64,000 nucleotides of DNA from DATFVJ01 sp963851085 (GCA_963851085.1 CAWKNX010000018.1:186001-250000), one strand, 5' to 3'; positions 26,392-35,734 are shown, counted from the first letter of the stretch. Made by a program: numbers and translations. The notes: generated by a model not told the origin, from the letters alone.

Positions 26392-26862
26392 GTGACGTCC
26401 AGCGAGGCGGGTTCCTTCGAGCTGGGAACCGACGGCCCGACAGCGATCCTTGTCGGTGTCGACGGTTCCCCTACTTCGCTGCGAGCCGGTGCGTACGCGA
26501 CCGGGCTGGCCCGCAGGCAACACGCTCGCCTGGTTGCCGTCTATGTGGGGCCGCTCGTGTCCATGTCGGCCGCCGCACCGATTGCCGGTGCCGCGGTGGC
26601 CGCCGCGCAGGGCGAGGCATTCAGCGAGACTGCCGAGGACCTGCGCCGCCAGGCCGAAGAGGCGGCCGAGGAGCGGGGCATATCCATTACCTTCGTAGCC
26701 AGGCGCGGCGACCCGTTCGCCGAGCTCCGCCAGGTCGCCGACGAGATCCACGCTGACGCCATCGTCGTCGGGGCGTCGGCCAAGGCTGGCCACCGGCTGG
26801 TTGGCTCGCTGGCGGTCCGGCTGGTGCGGGCCGGCCAGTGGCCGGTCACCGTCGTGCCTTGA
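26392..26862 (+). CDS. universal stress protein (UspA family)
   Basis: A 156-aa single-domain protein. The ATP-binding elements are ILVGVDGSPTSLRA at the start and VVGASAKAGHRLVGSLAVRL at the end, close to the G-2x-G-9x-G pattern. It belongs to the group of UspA proteins linked in actinobacteria to hypoxia and stasis. It stands alone; a GTG start is used. Confidence 0.85.
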   Translation: MTSSEAGSFELGTDGPTAILVGVDGSPTSLRAGAYATGLARRQHARLVAVYVGPLVSMSAAAPIAGAAVAAAQGEAFSETAEDLRRQAEEAAEERGISITFVARRGDPFAELRQVADEIHADAIVVGASAKAGHRLVGSLAVRLVRAGQWPVTVVP

Positions 26863-27115
26863 CCGGCCGCCTGCGCCAGCCGGTAGAGGTCCCGTCCGGC
26901 TGGTGCGGTGCCGATCGGACGCGGCCTCGTGGCCACCCAGAAGAGCAGGGGCACGGCACTCGGGCCAGTCGGGCTGTGTACGGACCGGAACGCTTGGTGG
27001 CCTGGACAAAAAGGCCGGCCGAGGTCTGACAGACTTGGCGCACACTGGGCGGGATTCGAGCAGATCGTGGACAGGCCGGCGGATCTGGACCCTGTCCGGG
27101 GCAGGGGGAATCGCG

Positions 27116-27718
27116 ATGACGACGCAGCCAATGGACTGGGACGCGGTGTATCTGGCCAGCAGCCCGCCGCCGTGGGACATCGGCCAGCCGCAACCGGCAT
27201 TCGTCCGCCTGGCCGACAGCGGCCTGCTGTGCGGCCGGGTGCTCGACGCAGGCTGCGGCACCGGCGAACACACGCTGCTGGCCGCCGTGAACGGTGCGGA
27301 CGCTACGGGCGTCGACGTTTCGCCGCGTGCCATCGGCCAAGCGCGCGGGAAGGCAGCCGAACGGGGCGTGGCGGCCCGGTTCGAGGTCGCCGACGCGCTG
27401 AACCTTGGGCAGTTCGGCCTGACCTTCGGCTCGGTCATCGACTGCGGGCTTTTCCACGTCTTCGACGACGAGGAGCGCGTCCGCTATGTCACCAGCTTGG
27501 CGTCGGTGCTGCGGTCCGGCGGCAGCTGCTACCTGATGTGCTTCAGCGACCGCCAGCCGGGCACGGTGGGTCCCCGCCGGGTGAGCCAGGACGAACTCGC
27601 CGGCGCGTTCGGCGACGGCTGGACCGTCGTGGACATCACCGCGGACACGTTCGCGATCAACCCCGGGCTAGGTGCCCCGGCGGCCCAGGCCTGGCTGGCC
27701 ACCATTCGCCGGCTGTGA
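27116..27718 (+). CDS. SAM-dependent methyltransferase, TPMT-like size
   Basis: A 200-aa protein with an N-terminal W-D-x-x-Y motif (MDWDAVYLASSPPPWDIGQP) seen in small TPMT/tellurite-resistance-type methyltransferases, SAM motif I VLDAGCGTGEHTLL, the acidic TGVDVSPRAIGQAR and motif III SVLRSGGSCYLMCFSD. ATG with GGGGGAA upstream. Substrate unknown. Confidence 0.8.
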   Translation: MTTQPMDWDAVYLASSPPPWDIGQPQPAFVRLADSGLLCGRVLDAGCGTGEHTLLAAVNGADATGVDVSPRAIGQARGKAAERGVAARFEVADALNLGQFGLTFGSVIDCGLFHVFDDEERVRYVTSLASVLRSGGSCYLMCFSDRQPGTVGPRRVSQDELAGAFGDGWTVVDITADTFAINPGLGAPAAQAWLATIRRL

Positions 27719-27744
27719 CCGGGGATCTGCCACGAGGCAGGCGG

Positions 27745-28137
27745 CTATCTGACCGCCTGGATCTGCGTGGTCTGGGCGACTAGCCGCTGCTCCGAGTCAT
27801 ACAAGCTCGTCTGGACGGTCACCGTCGAGCGGCCACGATGCAAGGGGATTGCCACCGCGCGCACGGCACCGCGCTTGACCGGACGGAACATCTGGGTGGT
27901 CGAGGTGATCGTAGCCGTCGTCGACCCCTCAGCCAGTCCGAGAAACGTCACCAGCGCGCCCACGGAATCCGCCAGCGACATCAGGACTCCACCGTGCATG
28001 ACGTCACCAGCCGTGCACAGGTGCGGCGCCCACGCCAGCCGGGCGATCACCCGATCCGGGCCGGCCTCATCCAGCATCAGGCCGATATGCCCGGCGAACG
28101 GCATGAGCGCAACCAGGGCGTCGAGGTCAGCAGACAT
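27745..28137 (-). CDS. hotdog-fold thioesterase (PaaI-like)
   Basis: A 130-aa protein with the signature MHGGVLMSLADSVGALV: the HGG turn and the Asp on the hotdog helix form the PaaI-type active site. The final strands (GRSTVTVQTSLYDSEQRLVA) complete the fold. It hydrolyses acyl-CoA thioesters of unknown chain. The ATG at 28137 precedes the first helix; upstream codons are not conserved-looking. Confidence 0.8.
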   Translation of the reverse strand: MSADLDALVALMPFAGHIGLMLDEAGPDRVIARLAWAPHLCTAGDVMHGGVLMSLADSVGALVTFLGLAEGSTTATITSTTQMFRPVKRGAVRAVAIPLHRGRSTVTVQTSLYDSEQRLVAQTTQIQAVR

Positions 28138-28471
28138 GACCGGGGATCGTAGTGGAAGCGCAGAGCCTGAGCGAACCACGCGCGTGCCCATTACGGCAAA
28201 GTACTGCATTCCCAGCGCAGGCAGGCACTGAGTACGGCGATGGCATTGAGGTATTCCCGGATGCCACCAGAACGCATTCGACAACACCGGGCATTAGGCA
28301 ATGCCCGGCATCTTGGCCGGGCAGTCCTTACGGATTATGGCTGCATGGAGATGAGGTGAATATCCGACGATTGGCACGACGTAGGTCCCCTCGAGCAGCG
28401 GCCTATGACCCTGGCCGGACAGTACCTTCGGTCATAGCTTGAATACTATCTATTGAGGAACAAAGGGGATC
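28138..28471. other. intergenic region, no gene recognised
   Basis: Divergent upstream region of the thioesterase and the secreted protein. The last 50 bases are AT-richer (TTGAATACTATCTATTGAGG) and probably hold the promoter of the secreted protein gene. No gene seen. Confidence 0.45.
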
Positions 28472-28942
28472 ATGAAGCTGACAAGGATCATCACAAGCGC
28501 GCTGCTCGTGCTCGGCCTGGGCGCAGGCGCGGCGGCCGCCACCGCGGGCGCCGCGTCGGCAGCCACCACTCCGGTCGTCTACGCCAGCGGCAGTGGCGGC
28601 TGGACCCACCCGAGCGTGCGGCCCGCGTGGATCTACGTCGGGCAGGGTGGTTCGCCGATGGCGCACACCTGGCACTGGACCACCTGGGCCAAGAACCCCG
28701 GGCCGCATGCGTGGACCAGGGGCACGTTGTGGACCGACAACTGCATCCCCAACTGCGCGCTTGGCAAGGAGAGCTATCACCCCTTGACCGTGACGCTCTC
28801 AAGGCCCAAGTGGCACAGCGGCGTCCGGTACTACTCGCGGATGAAGTGGTACACGCCGACTTACCGTTTCCCGAACGGCAGCCACACAGCGATCCTGAAC
28901 TATAGCGTGACGCCCCCAGGCACCGCCCCGTACTGGCACTAG
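28472..28942 (+). CDS. small secreted protein, unknown function
   Basis: A 156-aa protein with a clear signal peptide (MKLTRIITSALLVLGLG, Ala-rich, cleavage near AASAATTP). The mature part is about 125 residues, rich in Trp/Tyr (WIYVGQGGSP; TWHWTTWAKNPGPHAW) and has two cysteines in DNCIPNCALG that could form a disulfide. AAAGGGG lies just before the ATG. I do not recognise a family. Confidence 0.75.
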   Translation: MKLTRIITSALLVLGLGAGAAAATAGAASAATTPVVYASGSGGWTHPSVRPAWIYVGQGGSPMAHTWHWTTWAKNPGPHAWTRGTLWTDNCIPNCALGKESYHPLTVTLSRPKWHSGVRYYSRMKWYTPTYRFPNGSHTAILNYSVTPPGTAPYWH

Positions 28943-29045
28943 TTATTGGCAGATGTGCAACCATACGTTTAGCGGCGAAATGTCGGGACCCGCGGTTCTA
29001 ATCGTTCAGTTGGGCCGTAGTGGCACTGACGGGCTGAAGCGACCA

Positions 29046-29927
29046 TCAGAGGCTGAGCTTGCGATCCAGCCAGGTGAGCAGATCATCGACGACCTCGTCG
29101 CAATTGGTCTCGTTGAAGATCTCGTGGCGCGCTTGCGGGTAGATCTTCAAAGTGACGTCGGTGAGCCCGGCGGAGGTATAGCGGTCGACGAGCGCATTGA
29201 CGAGAGCGAGTTGCCCATTGACGGGGTCCATCTCGCCCGTCGCGATGTAGATCGGCAGGTCTGAGCGCATTGCCGCGACCCGGTCGTGCTCGGCCATCTG
29301 GCGGGCGGCGGCGAACATGGCCTTGGCGGCGGCGGTGTCGAGCCCGAAGCCGCATCGTGGGTCGCTGACGTACTTGTCCACCTGCGCCTCGTCGCGGCTG
29401 AGCCAGTCGTAGTCGGTGCGTGCGGGCTGGAAGGGGCCGTTGAACATCGTGAGGTCCATGGGCTCGTCGAGGTCCAGCGCCGGCTCGAGGAGGTCAAGGA
29501 CCGCGGTGCCGGTGAGCACGGCGGCGCTCACGTCCTGGCTGTGGTCGAGGAGGTACTGCTGGGCCGCGAAGGAGCCCATGCTGTGGCCAAGCAGCACCAA
29601 TGGGACCGTCGGGTGGTCCTGGCGGGCCCTGACCCTGAGCCGGTCGATGTCGTGGACGAGCTCGGTCCACCCCTGCCCGCCGATCTGGCCGAGCTCGTCC
29701 ACGGACCTCGCTGTCGCCCCGTGCCCGCGGTGGTCCTGGGCGTAGACCACCATGGCCCGCGCGTTCAGCGCCTGGGCCAGGTCGGCGTACCGGAGGGCGT
29801 GCTCGCCCATGCCGTGGGTGATCTGGACGATGGCACGCGGGGCGCCGTCGGGGTCCCAGCGGTATGCCGCCACGGTCAGGCCGCCACTCGGGAAGTCGAC
29901 GCGGGTTGGTTCGCCTGCTGCGCTCAT
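29046..29927 (-). CDS. alpha/beta hydrolase (monoacylglycerol-lipase-like)
   Basis: A 293-aa serine hydrolase: oxyanion region ITHGMGEHALRY, nucleophile elbow VLLGHSMGSFAAQ, catalytic Asp in IATGEMDPVNG and His in QARHEIFNE. The HGMGEH motif and size match the serine aminopeptidase S33/monoglyceride lipase group. The second ATG (29927) was chosen because AAGGAG sits 7 nt upstream; an earlier ATG is five codons away. Confidence 0.85.
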   Translation of the reverse strand: MSAAGEPTRVDFPSGGLTVAAYRWDPDGAPRAIVQITHGMGEHALRYADLAQALNARAMVVYAQDHRGHGATARSVDELGQIGGQGWTELVHDIDRLRVRARQDHPTVPLVLLGHSMGSFAAQQYLLDHSQDVSAAVLTGTAVLDLLEPALDLDEPMDLTMFNGPFQPARTDYDWLSRDEAQVDKYVSDPRCGFGLDTAAAKAMFAAARQMAEHDRVAAMRSDLPIYIATGEMDPVNGQLALVNALVDRYTSAGLTDVTLKIYPQARHEIFNETNCDEVVDDLLTWLDRKLSL

Positions 29928-30002
29928 CGTGTTCTCCTTCATCTACTTCGGCGATCGACCGCGGAACATGGCTGCATGGCCGTCAAGCGGGCCCTGCCGC
30001 CG

Positions 30003-30809
30003 CTAGCCGGAGTGGCGTCGCAGGAACGCGAGCGTTCGCGCGTTGAACCCGTCGACGTTCTCGTAGATCGGGGCGTGCGCACAGTCGTCGAAGACCGCGA
30101 GTTCGGAGCCGGGGATCGCGTCGGTGAGCGGGCCGGAGAAACGGGTCGAGGTCACCATGTCGTGCCGCCCGAACGTGACGAGGGTCGGTGCCTGGATCGA
30201 GCCGAGCGCCTCTCGTGCGTCGTGGGCCAATACCGCCTCCGACTGCCGCAGGAACGCGTCCACGGGTGGCATCGGGCGACCGCGCACGAACTCGGCGAGG
30301 GAGTCGATGTACTCGGGCCGCGAGGCGTAAAGCTCCGGGGTGAAGCACCACGGGAAGATTCCTTTGATCACCATCTCCGTCACGTCACCCAGAGCCTGCG
30401 CCATGATCCGCCAGCCCTCGACCACCACGCTCAGGAACGGATCCGTCTTCGGCCAGGCACTGTGCAGCGACAGCGATTTCACCAGGGCCGGATGCTTGGC
30501 CGCCAGCCACATGCCGGTAGCAGCCCCCAGGGAAAGACCCGCGACGTGTGCGCGGTCGACTCCGGCCGCCCGCATGAACGCGGCGACGTCGTCGGCGAAC
30601 AGGTCGGTGGTGTAGGTGCCCGCTGGCTTGCCGGACAGGCCGGCGCCACGGAGGTCCACGGTGAAACAGGTGAAATGCTTCGCGTACTCCCCTACCTGGA
30701 AGGCATAACAGGCCTGGTCGGCCGCCAGGTACGGGATGAGGACGATGGGCTCACCTTCGCCCTGGATCTCGTAGTAGATGTCGATGCCGTTCGCATGGAC
30801 AGTTGGCAT
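30003..30809 (-). CDS. alpha/beta hydrolase
   Basis: A 268-aa protein with the cap-domain pattern of haloperoxidase/esterase-type hydrolases: nucleophile GLSLGAATG (G-x-S-x-G), Asp in TFGRHDMVTS, His in DDCAHAPIYE, and an early GEGEPIVLIPYLAADQ oxyanion region that lacks the usual His-Gly. Substrate unknown. It is a separate gene from the hydrolase downstream (60-bp gap with no coupling). Confidence 0.85.
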   Translation of the reverse strand: MPTVHANGIDIYYEIQGEGEPIVLIPYLAADQACYAFQVGEYAKHFTCFTVDLRGAGLSGKPAGTYTTDLFADDVAAFMRAAGVDRAHVAGLSLGAATGMWLAAKHPALVKSLSLHSAWPKTDPFLSVVVEGWRIMAQALGDVTEMVIKGIFPWCFTPELYASRPEYIDSLAEFVRGRPMPPVDAFLRQSEAVLAHDAREALGSIQAPTLVTFGRHDMVTSTRFSGPLTDAIPGSELAVFDDCAHAPIYENVDGFNARTLAFLRRHSG

Positions 30810-31078
30810 CCTTGACTCCCCTCCCGAAGCCGGCGGCCACTCTCATGTCCCGCCTGCTAGTGGTTTCCCACGCGACCATATGTGATCACCGTACGAGCGG
30901 GTGCAGCGCACGTGCTGGGAAACGCACGAAGCCTTCGGGATCGGGGTCGTCGGGGGTCGCGAAACCGCGTTCGGAGCAAGCTAGCCCGCCGGGCACATCC
31001 ATCGGCCGACAGTAAGGTGGCCGAGGGAGCAGATCCGATCCCGTCTTCCAGCGAGCGTGCCCGAGTGGAGCTGGTGCG

Positions 31079-31585
31079 ATGATGCCCGTCGGGCCCGTGC
31101 CTGAGCACCTGCACACGGTCACGCCACGACTGGTTGTCCGCGACGGAGCGGGCGCCATCGACTTCTATCGCGCCGCCTTCGGGGCCGAAGAGATCGGACC
31201 GCGGTCCACTGGGCCCCACGGCGATCTGATCCATGCGGAGCTGCGCATTGGTGACTCGATCGTGATGATCACCGAAGAGGCGGAGGATCCCGGCGCGCCG
31301 GCCAAGGCGCCCCCGTCGCTCGGCGGAGTCGTCAGCGCGATCATGGCCACCTACTGGCCCGACGTGGACGCCATGTGGGAGCGCGCACTCGCCGCGGGCG
31401 CGGAGGTCATCTACCCGCTGGCCGACCAGTTCTACGGCGAGCACACCGTCGCCGTGACGGCCGACGGTCCCCGCGTCCTCACGGCCCCAACTGGCTGGTG
31501 GTCCGCTGCGGCGGGCGGAGTTCGGGGGGCACGTGGCTGGCGAGCCGGGCCGCGACCGTCGCGGCCGTCTCGGCCACCGCGCTGA
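31079..31585 (+). CDS. VOC-family protein (PhnB-like), altered C terminus
   Basis: A 168-aa protein. The first 120 residues match PhnB-like VOC proteins: VTPRLVVRDGAGAIDFYRAA, then DLIHAELRIGDSIVMITEE and VDAMWERALAAGAEVIYPLA with DQFYGEH. The expected last strand (DPFGHxW) is missing: after YGEH the sequence becomes Arg/Pro-rich and overlaps the convergent ferritin-like gene by 107 bp. Part of the C terminus may therefore be lost through a frameshift. GGAG lies 8 nt before the tandem ATG start. Confidence 0.65.
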   Translation: MMPVGPVPEHLHTVTPRLVVRDGAGAIDFYRAAFGAEEIGPRSTGPHGDLIHAELRIGDSIVMITEEAEDPGAPAKAPPSLGGVVSAIMATYWPDVDAMWERALAAGAEVIYPLADQFYGEHTVAVTADGPRVLTAPTGWWSAAAGGVRGARGWRAGPRPSRPSRPPR

Positions 31586-32786
31586 TGGCTGCGGGCACGG
31601 CGTCGTTCGCTGCGGCGTCCGTGCAGCGGCCCGCCAATACGGCGGCCCGCTCGGAAAGCACCGCCCACGCGGCGCCGCGCCAGGGGACGAAGTTTCCCAT
31701 CTGGTAGTACATCTCGAAGGCCGGGCCTGCCGTGCGGCCGGGATGCGATCCACCGGCAGGCAGCCGGGTCAGCGCTCGCCCGAGCGGTCCCAGCACGCCG
31801 CCCATCAGCCCGAAGGCGCTCTCCGTGAGGGCACCGAGTTGCTCGTCTGTCTCGTCGGTGTGGGTGAAGAATCTGGTCAGCAGCTGCAGCAGCGCCTCGT
31901 ACCCGAGGTTGAATAGCTCCGCGACCGTGCGCGCGGCCGGTTCGGTCAGCAGCGGCTGCGGCTCGGCGATGTCGAACGGCTGGCGTGTGAATGCGGGGAT
32001 GACTGGCCGGGCAGGCTCGAAGGACGGGTCCTGCTCCCGTAGCTGCCGGTACTCCTCCCAGATACCCAGGAACCGGCCGTAATGCGCCGGTTTCCAGTCG
32101 CCCCGGGCACCCTCACCCTGTTCGATGATCTCTTCTATGGCCGCGTGTGCCGATTTAAGGCCCGTCACGGCGATGAGCTGCGGCCATCGGAAGATCTCCG
32201 GGGTGGCCTGCGCGCGCGGCGGCCCCACGAACAGCGCTTGCTCGCCGAGACGACCCGACAGATGGCTGAGCCCGCGCATGATCCCGCGGTAGAGGTGCCC
32301 GACGGTCGAGAAACCCTGCAATCGGGGCATGACCTCACTGTGTTCGACCGGCTCGGGCGGGGGTTCGGCCGGGGCGAATCCCGCAGCGTCCAGCCGTTGC
32401 ATCCCCTCGGGCCGTTCCAGATAGAGGAAATGGGTCAGTGCAGCCTCGCCGAACGGCAGCAGCGCGAACTGCACCCCTGACGGGAGATACTCCGACCGGC
32501 GCGGAAAGTTCGGCCGCGTGAGCGACGGCGCGGCGCCGATCGCCGTCATCACGTTGGAGACAAGAGCGAGGTGGAGCATCTCCTCGACGGCGATGCCGAT
32601 GAGCGTTTTGCGCCAGCGCCCGACCGCGTCCGACTGCCGCGCGGTCAGGCCCTCGCCCGGATCGGCCTTGAGACTGAAGCTGGCATACAGGTACTGGCAC
32701 ATGATCAGGTGCTCGAGCTGCGCGGCCTGGATCAACAGGTTCCACAGGTGCTCGCGGTGCTCGACGACTAGCTCCGGCTCTGCCAT
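31479..32786 (-). CDS. ferritin-like protein (VioB/iminophenyl-pyruvate dimer synthase type)
   Basis: A 435-aa protein. The N-terminal helical bundle carries iron-ligand-type residues: AAQLEHLIMCQYLYASF and GIAVEEMLHLALVSNVM (E-x-x-H), with further acidic helices (EEIIEQGEGARGDW; HYGRFLGIWEEY). This is the ferritin-like domain of VioB/RebD-type proteins, which couple indole-3-pyruvate imines. No partner biosynthetic genes (amino-acid oxidase, VioA-like) are in sight, so the native role may be different. A Pro-rich tail lies in the overlap with the VOC gene. Confidence 0.75.
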   Translation of the reverse strand: MAEPELVVEHREHLWNLLIQAAQLEHLIMCQYLYASFSLKADPGEGLTARQSDAVGRWRKTLIGIAVEEMLHLALVSNVMTAIGAAPSLTRPNFPRRSEYLPSGVQFALLPFGEAALTHFLYLERPEGMQRLDAAGFAPAEPPPEPVEHSEVMPRLQGFSTVGHLYRGIMRGLSHLSGRLGEQALFVGPPRAQATPEIFRWPQLIAVTGLKSAHAAIEEIIEQGEGARGDWKPAHYGRFLGIWEEYRQLREQDPSFEPARPVIPAFTRQPFDIAEPQPLLTEPAARTVAELFNLGYEALLQLLTRFFTHTDETDEQLGALTESAFGLMGGVLGPLGRALTRLPAGGSHPGRTAGPAFEMYYQMGNFVPWRGAAWAVLSERAAVLAGRCTDAAANDAVPAAISAVAETAATVAARLASHVPPELRPPQRTTSQLGP

Positions 32787-33038
32787 CCGTGCTCCAGGGA
32801 GATCGGCTCGCCCACTGCGTCCTCAATATGATTACACCCTTACAGTTATCGGGCTAGCCGTCGCGTGACCTGGCCGGCGGGACGCGCAGAAAAACTTGGC
32901 CAGCCGTGTCGATCCTGCCGTCGCCCGTTCGCGGCACAAGTAGGGACAAGCGGAGCCTCCAGCCGCTGCCAATCGAGTTCAGGCCCGGCCGGCTCGTTGG
33001 CCCCGAACTCGTGCACCGCACACGGGCAAGGAAAGGAC

Positions 33039-33256
33039 ATGACAATCACTCAGGCGATCGCGAGCGCTGCTGCGGGCAGCGTGGCTGGGCCGCGTATTCC
33101 AGGGTCAGCGGAGCGCTGTTCCTGGCTGGCATCGCGGTAGCCGCATCAGGAACCCGGCCCGCGGTCGTGGCCTTCAGCGCCGGCGTCGCCGTCGGCCTGA
33201 TGTGGATGACGATGCTCGCGGCACACCTGCGGGCCGGACGTCGCGATCCGGCCTGA
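33039..33256 (+). pseudogene. small two-helix membrane protein, frameshifted
   Basis: An ATG at 33039 with an excellent ribosome binding site (AAGGAAAGGAC) starts MTITQAIASAAAG, but the hydrophobic helices lie in the next frame: VSGALFLAGIAVAASG and AVVAFSAGVAVGLMWMTMLA, ending AHLRAGRRDPA. A single-base shift around 33075-33085 (GCGGGCAGCGTGG) would join them into a 72-residue membrane protein. Function unknown. Confidence 0.5.
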
Positions 33257-33265
33257 TCGGGCCAG

Positions 33266-33306
33266 ACGCCTGCGGCGGCACGCCTCCGGTGTGCCGCCGC
33301 AGGCGT
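33266..33306 (+). terminator. perfect 16-bp stem hairpin
   Basis: ACGCCTGCGGCGGCAC and its complement GTGCCGCCGCAGGCGT enclose a 9-nt loop, 10 bp after the small membrane protein stop. It is the strongest hairpin I see in the window. It lacks a U-run, as is common for high-GC actinobacterial terminators. Confidence 0.6.
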
Positions 33307-33512
33307 GCCGCGCTTCCGCACGATTGAGTGGATGTCCGGTTCGTCGACGAACCCGGATGCCAGCCCGGCCTCGCCCATCCGCGGACGAGGCGGCTCGCCT
33401 GACTCCTCAAACCCGCACGGCGATCCCGCGGATCAAGGACGCCCGGGCCCGCCGCCGCGAACCTCGTGAAAGATCGAATTAAGCCGGAAACCGTCGGCGG
33501 GTAAAGGCGTTC

Positions 33513-33716
33513 ATGAAAGAATGGCGAGTGGTCACAGCTGATCAAATCGGCGTGAATGCGTCCTTCGAAGCGGAGGTCACTCGTGCTGGAAAATCTGCCG
33601 GTCAGATGCGGGGAATTGTACCTTTTGACGGAATACGGCAGCGTGGTGAACCGGCCGGTGAGAGGTCCCCGCCCAGCGGCGGCGGCGTTAGCAAACCCGA
33701 GGCGGCGACGCCGTGA
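33513..33716 (+). CDS. small ORF coupled to XRE regulator, unknown
   Basis: A 67-aa frame starting MKEWRVVTADQIGVNASFEA. Its stop overlaps the GTG of the XRE gene (GTGA), the arrangement of coupled genes. The DNA is less GC-rich than its surroundings. No family recognised; the end is low complexity (PPSGGGVSKPEAATP), so it may also be chance. Confidence 0.3.
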   Translation: MKEWRVVTADQIGVNASFEAEVTRAGKSAGQMRGIVPFDGIRQRGEPAGERSPPSGGGVSKPEAATP

Positions 33717-34612
33717 CTGACTCCACGCGTGTCCGCGCCCTACGTGAAGCGCTCGGACGCGAACTCGCGGCGCGGCGCCGAGGTGTGGGACTGACGCAAG
33801 CCGGATTCGCCCGCAGAGCAGGCTACAGCCGCAGCAGCGTTTCCACGATCGAGTGCGGCACCCAGGCCGCGGCGGCGGCGTTCTGGACCGCGTGCGACCG
33901 CGTCCTTCAGACAGGAGATCTGTTCGCCTCCGGCCACGACCGCATCCAGGCCCAGCAGGTGGCCGACAACCGCGCCGCGGATGACGCGGCTCGCGCCGCC
34001 GCCGCGCGAATCGGCACGGCGTGGCCGCAGGGCCATGCGCTTGACGCGGCGGATCCAGCGGAAGCGGTGGCGGCATACCGTGAGCTCGGGTGGCAGGTGC
34101 GCGGCATTGGCGGACGGCTCGAACTCGTGACCTGCGCCGATGTCGAGGCACTCGAGCTGCAGCGCCCAGCCGGGGTGCTCGCGGCCGGCTGGTGGGCGGA
34201 CAGCAAGGGTGCCCCCGATGTGGTCAGGGGCCTGCCTGCCCTGCCCCACCCCGCGGAGGCGATGGCCGTGATCGCGGCGGGGCCGCGCTGCTGGTTCCTG
34301 GTACGTGGGGGCGAATGCCCATGGATCCCGGGGGAGACGGACGACAGCGGGACCGGCGGCGGCGCTGTCATCCGCTGGCATGCGCACGGCAGCAGGGTGC
34401 CCGCGCCGCCGTCCCTGGCCGCTGACGGCCATGCCGCCGTTTGGGCGAGGATCCCGCGCCCGCCCGTGCGCCTTCCTTCCCCTGTGGCGCTGCTTGACCT
34501 GCTCGCCAAGGCCACCGCGGCGGCCAGCCTCCCGTGCACGCTGACGCTCCCTGGCGGGGTCCGCGCGGTCCCTGCGGCCGCTCCGGCCCGGGCCGCTACA
34601 TCAGGAAACTAA
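33713..34612 (+). CDS. XRE-type helix-turn-helix protein with C-terminal unknown domain
   Basis: A 299-aa protein. Residues 10-65 form a Cro/C1-type HTH: ELAARRRGVGLTQAGFARRA followed by GYSRSSVSTIECGTQ and FWTACDRVL. The C-terminal two thirds (AAYRELGWQVRGIGGRLELV; GVLAAGWWADSKG; CWFLVRGGECPWI) resemble the small domain found in actinobacterial proteins related to bifunctional primase/polymerase folds, but this is uncertain. The final section (SPVALLDLLAKATAAA) is helical. Target unknown. Confidence 0.65.
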   Translation: MTDSTRVRALREALGRELAARRRGVGLTQAGFARRAGYSRSSVSTIECGTQAAAAAFWTACDRVLQTGDLFASGHDRIQAQQVADNRAADDAARAAAARIGTAWPQGHALDAADPAEAVAAYRELGWQVRGIGGRLELVTCADVEALELQRPAGVLAAGWWADSKGAPDVVRGLPALPHPAEAMAVIAAGPRCWFLVRGGECPWIPGETDDSGTGGGAVIRWHAHGSRVPAPPSLAADGHAAVWARIPRPPVRLPSPVALLDLLAKATAAASLPCTLTLPGGVRAVPAAAPARAATSGN

Positions 34613-34739
34613 GTGGCGCAGCAATTTCCGCGCTTTCTTCTTCAGACCTTAATTAAATCACGCTCGGTGGTGCCGGGGAATTGACGGAAATCGTGCCGAC
34701 CGAGACCGGCAATACGTGCGGCGGCGGAGCCTCTTCGGC

Positions 34740-35732
34740 ATGTCCGACTCATCATCCTCAACCAGGCTGCGCCGGATTATTTTGCCTGCCGTCTGCATGC
34801 TAACCGCAGCGATAGCTGCCGCAGGCTGCGGGTCCAAGGCGGAAGCCAGTCACGCTCTCGGGCCGGAGAAGCCGGATCTGGTCGTCGGCACCGTGCCCAC
34901 CGCCTCGTCCGCGGGGCTCTACATCGCACAGCAGGACGGACTGTTCAAGAAGGCCGGCCTGCACGTGAAGATCGTGAACATCGCCACGGCCGCCGACGCG
35001 ATACCCGCGATGCTGCACGGCTCGGTGGACGTGGTCAACGGAGCCTATCCCGGCTTCATCCAGGCCCAGGCGCAGGGTGTCATCAAGCTGCATATCCTGG
35101 CCGACGGCTATGCCGGGGCGCCGCACGTCGACGAGGTCGCAGCCCTTCAGACCGCGCATATCACCAGCCCTGCCGATCTGAAGGGCAAGACGATCGCGGT
35201 GAACGCGCCGAACAGCATCGCGACGCTGATCATCAGCTCCGTGCTCGCTGTCTACGGCATCACACCGTCCCAGATTCACTTCGCGCCGATCCCGTTCCCC
35301 GCCATGCCTGCTGCCCTGGCGGCGCACCAGGTGGACGCGGCGTGGCTGCCCGAGCCCTACCTGTCACTGACCGAGAAGCAGACAGGTGCGCAGGAGATAT
35401 TCGATGCCAACCAGGGTGGCACCACGGACTTCCCCATCGCCGCCTACTTCGCCACCGATCCGTTCATGCAGAAATACCCGCGGACCGCTGCGGCGTTCAC
35501 CCGCGCGATCGACCAGGGGCAGGCGATGGCAGCGGGCAACCGGCCCGCGGTCGAGCACGTGCTGGGTTCCTACACCTCGATAACGCCGCAGGTAGCCGCG
35601 CTGATGGCGCTCGGCAGATTCCCTGTCGGAGTCGACACGGTCCAGGATCAGCGGGTCGCTGACCTGATGCTCCGCTTCGGGATGCTGCAGCATCCCTTCA
35701 ACATAACGGCCATGACCGCGGCGGGAAGCTGA
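34740..35732 (+). CDS. ABC transporter substrate-binding lipoprotein (SsuA/ThiY-like)
   Basis: A 330-aa protein with a lipoprotein signal (ILPAVCMLTAAIAAAGCGS, lipobox AAGC). The fold is the NMT1/SsuA type: VVGTVPTASSAGLYIAQQDG, LFKKAGLHVKIVNI, DLKGKTIAVNAPNS and HQVDAAWLPEPY. Such proteins bind sulfonates, nitrate or thiamine precursors; the ligand is undetermined. No permease or ATPase gene is adjacent, so it is an orphan or works with a distant transporter. Two bases separate it from the methyltransferase start. Confidence 0.85.
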   Translation: MSDSSSSTRLRRIILPAVCMLTAAIAAAGCGSKAEASHALGPEKPDLVVGTVPTASSAGLYIAQQDGLFKKAGLHVKIVNIATAADAIPAMLHGSVDVVNGAYPGFIQAQAQGVIKLHILADGYAGAPHVDEVAALQTAHITSPADLKGKTIAVNAPNSIATLIISSVLAVYGITPSQIHFAPIPFPAMPAALAAHQVDAAWLPEPYLSLTEKQTGAQEIFDANQGGTTDFPIAAYFATDPFMQKYPRTAAAFTRAIDQGQAMAAGNRPAVEHVLGSYTSITPQVAALMALGRFPVGVDTVQDQRVADLMLRFGMLQHPFNITAMTAAGS

Positions 35733-35734
35733 GC

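Noticed and set aside
31479..32786. Bisindole pigment biosynthetic cluster
   Set aside because: Only the VioB-type domain is present; no tryptophan oxidase, oxygenase or other pathway genes are nearby.
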